Shown one piece after another: positions 59,784 to 64,000 of a stretch of 64,000 nt of DNA. The stretch is from contig JAAYIY010000037.1 of NCBI GenBank assembly GCA_012523185.1, positions 35,745 through 99,744 on the forward strand, read 5' to 3'. The translations under genes were made by a program, and so were the position numbers. The number at the start of each line of letters is the position of its first letter. Position 1 is the stretch's first letter. Under the pieces are notes generated by a model, which was not told where the DNA came from, did not search any database, and saw only the letters and a list, made by a program, of their open reading frames with translations. The DNA comes from Clostridiales bacterium. Lineage in GTDB: Bacteria > Bacillota > Clostridia > Oscillospirales > Acutalibacteraceae.

Positions 59784-61529
59784 ATGAAAAACATAAACGT
59801 AAAGGTTAACGGCATAGCTGTATCCGTTCCCGAGGGAAGCACGGCTCTTGAGGCCGCGCGCGCCGCCGGCGTCGAGATACCTACGCTTTGTTTCCTGAAG
59901 GGGATTAACGAAATAGGCGCCTGCCGCATATGTGTTGTTGAGGCAAGCGACGCGAGAGGGCTTGTGGCTTCTTGCGTATATCCCGTTAAGGAAGGCACGG
60001 AGATTACAACAAACAGCGAAAGGTTAATCAAGTCAAGAAAAACGACACTTGAGCTTATACTTTCGGATCATAACAAAGAATGTCTCACCTGCATCCGTTC
60101 AACAAACTGCGAGCTTCAAAAGCTGTGCAGGGAATACGGAGTAGAGAATCAAGAGCGGTTCGCGGGGGAGATGAACAAATACGACATCGACCAATCCGCG
60201 GCGCATATGTACCGCGACAACGAAAAATGTATCCTTTGCCGCCGCTGCACCGCGGCTTGCGAAAAGATGCAGTCTGTTTCTGTCATCGGCGCGAACGACA
60301 GGGGATTTGACACGCACATAGCTTCCCCGTTCGAGCTGCCGCTTGGCAGCGTCGCGTGCGTATCCTGCGGACAATGCATAACTGTCTGTCCGACAGGCGC
60401 CCTCTCGGAGCGCGACGACACACAAAAGGTAATAGACGCCATCATCGACCCCGAAAAGCTTGTTATTGTGCAGACGGCGCCCGCCGTCAGGGTGGGGCTC
60501 GGAGAGGAATTCGGCTATCCGCTCGGCACAATTGTCACAGGCAAGCTTATCACGGCGCTTAGGAGATTAGGCTTTGACAAAGTGTTCGACACAAACTTCT
60601 CGGCGGACTTGACAATAATCGAGGAAGCGGCGGAGCTTCTCGGCAGATACACAAAAAAGGAAAATCTTCCGCTCATAACCTCCTGCTCACCCGGATGGAT
60701 CAATTTTGCCGAGTTTTATTATCCCGAATTTATTCCCAACATTTCCTCATGCAAATCTCCGCAGGGCATGTTCGGCGCCGTCGCCAAGACTTATTACGCC
60801 GAAAAGATGGGCGTTGACCCGAAAGATATTTTTGTCGTCAGCATAATGCCCTGCACCGCCAAAAAGTTTGAGGCAGAGCGTGCCGGTCATTCGGCTGTGC
60901 CGGGTCTGCCGGATGTTGACGCCGTGCTTACCGTTCGCGAGCTTGCAAGAATGATAAAGAAAAGCGGCATCCTCTTTAATCAGCTCCCCGACGGCGAATA
61001 CGACGCCCCGTTTGGGCTTGGTTCGGGCGCGGGCACAATATTCGGCGCGACAGGCGGCGTGGCGGAGGCCGCTCTCAGGACGGCAGTGTTTAACATCACA
61101 GGCAAAAACGCTGAAAAACTGGAGTTTACGGAAGTGAGAGGCACTCAGGGCATCAAAGAGGCGACTTACGACGTCGCGGGCAATGTTATCAGAGTCGCCG
61201 TCGCGTCAGGGCTTTCCAATGCGAGGAAGCTGCTCGATATGGTCAAATCAGGCGAAAAGGAATATGATTTCATCGAGATTATGGCGTGTCCGGGCGGCTG
61301 CGTAAACGGCGGAGGTCAGCCCATTCAGCCCGCTTCAGTCAGAAATGTGACAGATATCAGGACAGAGCGCGCGGCAGGGCTTTACAAGGACGACCTCAAC
61401 CTTCCCGTAAGGCTTTCGCACGAAAACCCGGACATAAAAAGGCTTTATGAAGAATATTTTGAATGTCCGAACAGTCACAAGGCGCACGAAATCCTCCACA
61501 CGGGCTTTATCGAGCGCGACAAATATTGA
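59784..61529 (+). CDS. hydA: [FeFe] hydrogenase catalytic subunit
   Basis: A 581-residue H2-evolving subunit. Modules: plant-type [2Fe-2S] ferredoxin (IGACRICVVEA), the His-Cys3 [4Fe-4S] site (HNKECLTCIRSTNC), two [4Fe-4S] clusters (CILCRRCTAAC, CVSCGQCITVCPTGAL), then the H-cluster domain. L1 reads TSCSPGW (residues 299-305), L2 MPCTAKKFE (355-363), L3 MACPGGCVNGGGQP (500-513). L1 differs from textbook TSCCPxW by Ser302. The C-terminal small-subunit-like tail ends NSHKAHEILHT. With the NuoE- and NuoF-like genes it forms a trimeric cytosolic hydrogenase. The maturases HydEFG are not in this window. Confidence 0.95.
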   Translation: MKNINVKVNGIAVSVPEGSTALEAARAAGVEIPTLCFLKGINEIGACRICVVEASDARGLVASCVYPVKEGTEITTNSERLIKSRKTTLELILSDHNKECLTCIRSTNCELQKLCREYGVENQERFAGEMNKYDIDQSAAHMYRDNEKCILCRRCTAACEKMQSVSVIGANDRGFDTHIASPFELPLGSVACVSCGQCITVCPTGALSERDDTQKVIDAIIDPEKLVIVQTAPAVRVGLGEEFGYPLGTIVTGKLITALRRLGFDKVFDTNFSADLTIIEEAAELLGRYTKKENLPLITSCSPGWINFAEFYYPEFIPNISSCKSPQGMFGAVAKTYYAEKMGVDPKDIFVVSIMPCTAKKFEAERAGHSAVPGLPDVDAVLTVRELARMIKKSGILFNQLPDGEYDAPFGLGSGAGTIFGATGGVAEAALRTAVFNITGKNAEKLEFTEVRGTQGIKEATYDVAGNVIRVAVASGLSNARKLLDMVKSGEKEYDFIEIMACPGGCVNGGGQPIQPASVRNVTDIRTERAAGLYKDDLNLPVRLSHENPDIKRLYEEYFECPNSHKAHEILHTGFIERDKY

Positions 61530-61546
61530 TTTAATAGCAGACAACG

Positions 61547-61580
61547 AAGCGGCCGCCCTCAAGAGGGGCGGCCGCTTTTT
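61547..61580 (+). terminator. Strong terminator of the hydrogenase operon
   Basis: AAGCGGCCGCCC (61547-61558) pairs perfectly with GGGCGGCCGCTT (61566-61577), followed by a T run to 61580. Confidence 0.92.
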
Positions 61581-61627
61581 AATGAAAAACAAAGCTGTGA
61601 CGTCCGACGGCTTGTGCGAAGCGGGTA

Positions 61628-63532
61628 TTAACGCCAATCAATTGGACGGAGCCAGAAAAAGTTAATTTTTGATTTTTCGGGCATCGGAGCGGAGACAGTC
61701 GCGACGCGCGTGATGCCGTGAGATATGAAGTCGTCATATAGCTTTTCGTTTGCGGCGGCGCGCCCGAACAAGTTAAAAAAGCTGTATTCGCCAATCATTA
61801 GGTTTGCCTTGTAATATCGCCATGAAAGCTCTGATTTTTCGACTTCAAACCTTTCTCTTTCCGTAAGCTCGCAGGCCAGCGCATTTTTCCACATATTATC
61901 AATGCGCCTTATCTCGCCGAGCGAAAAATAGCACGATTGATAATGCCATTCAAAGTTAAAGGCGTGAGTCGTCGCCGCGACCTTCGCCGTGTAAAGGTCA
62001 ATGTATTCCTTCATGTATTTTGCGGCGTCATTTCCGTAAAAGGCTTTGAGGAAGTCGTTCATATGGTATTCGACGTCGCAATCAACATCCCATTCTATTT
62101 TGCCCATCAAATAGTTGCGCAAATCATTGAAAGCCGCTTCATGCCCGTCTCCGCAATTATAAGTTATTCCGGTTATGCCCTCCTCAGCCATCCATTTTGC
62201 GTTTGGCTGAATAGTCGCGAAGTTTGCAAAAAACTGATGACTGTTCAGGAAATTTATTGTGTATTCATAGACATAAGTGCGGTCGGCTATCTCTGTCCAT
62301 GTTTCGAGCGCGTTTTTGAACTCAAGCCTACCCTCGCCGAATCTGCCGATAAAGGTGCCGTCCTCGCCGTCAATATGACCGCATTCTGTGTAAGGATGGC
62401 TGTGGCATGCCTGGAAGCTGCCGCATATGACGGGTATTACACGCTCATTGCAGACAAGCCCGTTTTTAACAGGCGGGTTTCGCGTTTCGTTATATGCGTA
62501 AAAGGTGACATACATATCGTCGTAACCGTCCGCCGCAAGAGCCTCTTGCAGCTTGTTAGCAAACATCACAGTCGGCGCGGACACGCTCCCGTAATGGTCG
62601 TAAAGCTGCTTACAGCGCTCACATTCGCAGTAATCGGTGTTGTCTTTTTGCCCGATGTGGATGTGCTTCGCGCCAGTCGTGTTTCTGTCAATATGCGCTT
62701 TGGCGTTTTCGACTGCAATGTCAAGTATATCCGGGTTTGAAAGGCAGACATGCTGTGTGGAGCGTTCGCCGGTTGAGGGCAGGAAAGCAAAATAATCCGG
62801 ATGCTCCGCGAACAGCGCGTCCGGCACAAGCTCTGTGAGTGTGACATCCCAAAGCACATATGTAAGCGCTCCGCCGTATGCGGGATTGTTTGTCCAGTAT
62901 GATACGTTGCTCTTTTTTTGGGCAAGATACCTTTCGGTGCTGCCTATGGCGTTGTTTCGGCGAAGCTCAAACGAAGGATTTTGAATGTCGTCAAGACAGG
63001 CGTCTATTTTCACAGTCGCTTTGTCGGGAATTATCGAAAGCTTTGGCGAAAACCAGCGGCAGCCAATCTGCTCCTCAAGAAGTGTGTAAACACCGTATAG
63101 CGTCCCTCTCGCGTTGCCGCCCGCAATAAAGACATTGCCGCCGACGGCCTTGAGTATAAAACCGTCGTGCCGAATTGACGCCCTGTCAAGGCAGACAGAC
63201 AGCTCTGCCTCGCGTGAAGTGGCGCCGATAATGATTTCTTTCATGGTAGGCTCTTGAAAACTGTCACGCACAACAGGGAGTGTCGCTCCGCTTATCTGCT
63301 CAAGGTAACTCGAAAGCTCGTTTGCCGCTGTCAACTCCGCCGGCTTGGCGTCTTGCGGGATAACAATGGAATAATCGCTTTCGCCTTCGCTTATAAGTGT
63401 CAGCCAGCTTGAGACGGAAGGCTCAACATACGGATTGCCGCCGTAATCAATGTCGGTCTCGTAGGGGATTACCCCGATTGATGTAAAGATAAATTGTAAA
63501 AGCGCCAAAAACGCCGCCGCGAATGCTTTCAT
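61628..63532 (-). CDS. Secreted DUF4838-type glycoside-hydrolase-like protein
   Basis: About 634 residues from ATG 63532, preceded by GGCGGAG; a longer open reading frame runs back into a MITE and is not genuine. A signal peptide (MKAFAAAFLALLQFIFTS) exports it. Residues about 45-150 resemble the GH67-type N-terminal beta/alpha domain (AANELSSYLEQISGATLPVV, GNARGTLYGVYTLLEEQIG, RWFSP). A TIM-barrel-like DUF4838 region follows, with HIHIGQKDNTDYCECERCKQL and GITYNCGDGHEAAFNDLRNY. Such proteins are linked to polysaccharide degradation, substrate unknown. Cys-rich CECERC might bind metal. The MITE 32 bp upstream may influence expression. Confidence 0.82.
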   Translation of the reverse strand: MKAFAAAFLALLQFIFTSIGVIPYETDIDYGGNPYVEPSVSSWLTLISEGESDYSIVIPQDAKPAELTAANELSSYLEQISGATLPVVRDSFQEPTMKEIIIGATSREAELSVCLDRASIRHDGFILKAVGGNVFIAGGNARGTLYGVYTLLEEQIGCRWFSPKLSIIPDKATVKIDACLDDIQNPSFELRRNNAIGSTERYLAQKKSNVSYWTNNPAYGGALTYVLWDVTLTELVPDALFAEHPDYFAFLPSTGERSTQHVCLSNPDILDIAVENAKAHIDRNTTGAKHIHIGQKDNTDYCECERCKQLYDHYGSVSAPTVMFANKLQEALAADGYDDMYVTFYAYNETRNPPVKNGLVCNERVIPVICGSFQACHSHPYTECGHIDGEDGTFIGRFGEGRLEFKNALETWTEIADRTYVYEYTINFLNSHQFFANFATIQPNAKWMAEEGITGITYNCGDGHEAAFNDLRNYLMGKIEWDVDCDVEYHMNDFLKAFYGNDAAKYMKEYIDLYTAKVAATTHAFNFEWHYQSCYFSLGEIRRIDNMWKNALACELTERERFEVEKSELSWRYYKANLMIGEYSFFNLFGRAAANEKLYDDFISHGITRVATVSAPMPEKSKINFFWLRPIDWR

Positions 63533-63924
63533 TTCCGCTCCGCCTTTCTTTTTAAAAAACCTTGGGCAACACCGCGCAATAAGCGGCTGAAGCCTTTGTT
63601 GCATGCTTGCTTGCATCTTTTCCGCCATGTCGCCCAAAAATGCTCGGCAATACACAAAGTATTGCCTGCGCTTTTTAGACAATCTGACGAAAAATCTGAC
63701 GGCGCAATCGCACAACAATCATTGTGCGGTGTTGCCCTTGTTTATAATGTTAAATGCATAATTCCATCATAAACTATAAACGGCAAAAATTATGTAAAGA
63801 TTAGAAATTTAAGTAATTATATTTATAAAACACCTCAAATTATTATAAAGGTGCATCGTGTCCTTGCGCAAATGGCTCTTTTCCTAACTCCGTGAAAGTG
63901 GTATAATTTTCTCGGTGATGAAAG
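63533..63924. other. Non-coding region with MITE copy 2 and IS left end
   Basis: 392 bp between the DUF4838 gene (minus) and the transposase start (plus). It holds the second MITE copy (63565-63736), about 137 bp of AT-rich sequence likely to include the minus-strand promoter, and the terminal repeat of an ISL3-type element from 63874. Confidence 0.6.
63565..63736. mobile_element. MITE, copy 2 (172 bp, CTTG target duplication)
   Basis: Same length and orientation as the element at 1269-1440 with only a handful of substitutions. It is bounded by GGCAACACCGCGCAAT and ATTGTGCGGTGTTGCC and flanked on both sides by CTTG (63561-63564, 63737-63740). Different 4-bp duplications at the two sites are good evidence of independent transposition. 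It lies directly upstream of the secreted glycosidase-like gene. Confidence 0.93.
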
Positions 63925-64000
63925 ATGCAAGGATTTGAAAATTATGAAAGTATGTTTGCCCAATCAATAGGAATAACAGAGCCTTGGCGAATCGATCGGA
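63866..64000 (+). mobile_element. Left end of an ISL3-family insertion sequence (truncated by window)
   Basis: The sequence GGCTCTTTTCCTAACTCCGT begins at 63874. GGCTCTT is the characteristic outer end of ISL3-family inverted repeats, and the transposase-like start codon follows at 63925. The 8 bases before it, GCGCAAAT (63866-63873), would be one copy of the usual 8-bp target duplication; the right end lies outside the window. Confidence 0.6.
63925..64000 (+). CDS. ISL3-family transposase, N-terminal fragment
   Basis: Only 25 codons are present before the window ends. From ATG 63925 the frame reads YESMFAQSIGITEPWRIDR near its end; the pattern of a short helix followed by GIxxPWxI is what I expect at the N-terminus of ISL3 transposases. 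Support also comes from the IS-type inverted repeat 51 bp upstream. Too short for certainty. Confidence 0.5.
   Translation, partial: MQGFENYESMFAQSIGITEPWRIDR

Noticed and set aside
63533..63718. A 62-codon N-terminal extension of the DUF4838 protein
   Set aside because: It is translated from inside MITE copy 2, the same peptide appears in MITE copy 1 with no gene attached, and a signal peptide with a good ribosome site starts at 63532.

Overview
The window looks like a chromosomal segment of an anaerobic, fermentative, Gram-positive member of the Clostridia, probably an Oscillospirales-type gut or rumen bacterium. The evidence is a spoIIGA-sigE sporulation pair, a BofA-type protein, a trimeric NAD-linked [FeFe] hydrogenase operon (NuoE-like, NuoF-like, HydA), a secreted dockerin-bearing protein, and strong AGGAGG ribosome-binding sites with frequent TTG/GTG starts. 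Taxonomy is inference from gene content only.

Layout. 1-1030: an amino-acid ABC transporter (permease fragment and binding lipoprotein, minus strand). 1031-1774: non-coding, with a 172-bp MITE. 1775-4161: a sugar-kinase-like phosphotransferase, a degenerate GDPD-like membrane protein and a small unknown. 4203-9096 (minus): a four-gene operon of zinc-ribbon membrane protein, NagA, cyclophilin and phosphohexomutase. 9434-11054: spoIIGA-sigE. 11408-15124: PHP-dockerin protein, then a Gfo/Idh oxidoreductase and an acetyltransferase resembling WlbA/WlbB. 15239-17807: a patatin/M28-like fusion, convergent with bofA. 18009-21053: ManA, a UxaB-like dehydrogenase and a GNAT.

21365-55272 is the centre of interest: a co-directional island of about 34 kb. 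It encodes a degenerate EAL protein, a membrane-anchored surface protein, six short proteins with SipW-type (TasA/camelysin-like) signal peptides, five SipW-type signal peptidases interleaved with them, a membrane-anchored McrB-like AAA+ ATPase, a McrC/DUF2357-like partner ending in a roughly 340-residue charged coiled coil, a 5805-residue secreted beta-solenoid protein with carbohydrate-binding-like inserts, and two paralogous membrane-anchored proteins. I read this as an undescribed surface-fibre or mega-adhesin assembly island with a repurposed, nuclease-free McrBC-like motor. The gene families are read from the sequence; the assembled function is inference.

55379-64000: murD (minus), a small unknown gene, the hydrogenase operon with a strong terminator, and a secreted DUF4838 glycosidase-like protein (minus). 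A second copy of the same MITE lies 32 bp upstream of that last gene. The left end of an ISL3-family insertion sequence runs off the window edge. No rRNA, tRNA or CRISPR array was seen.
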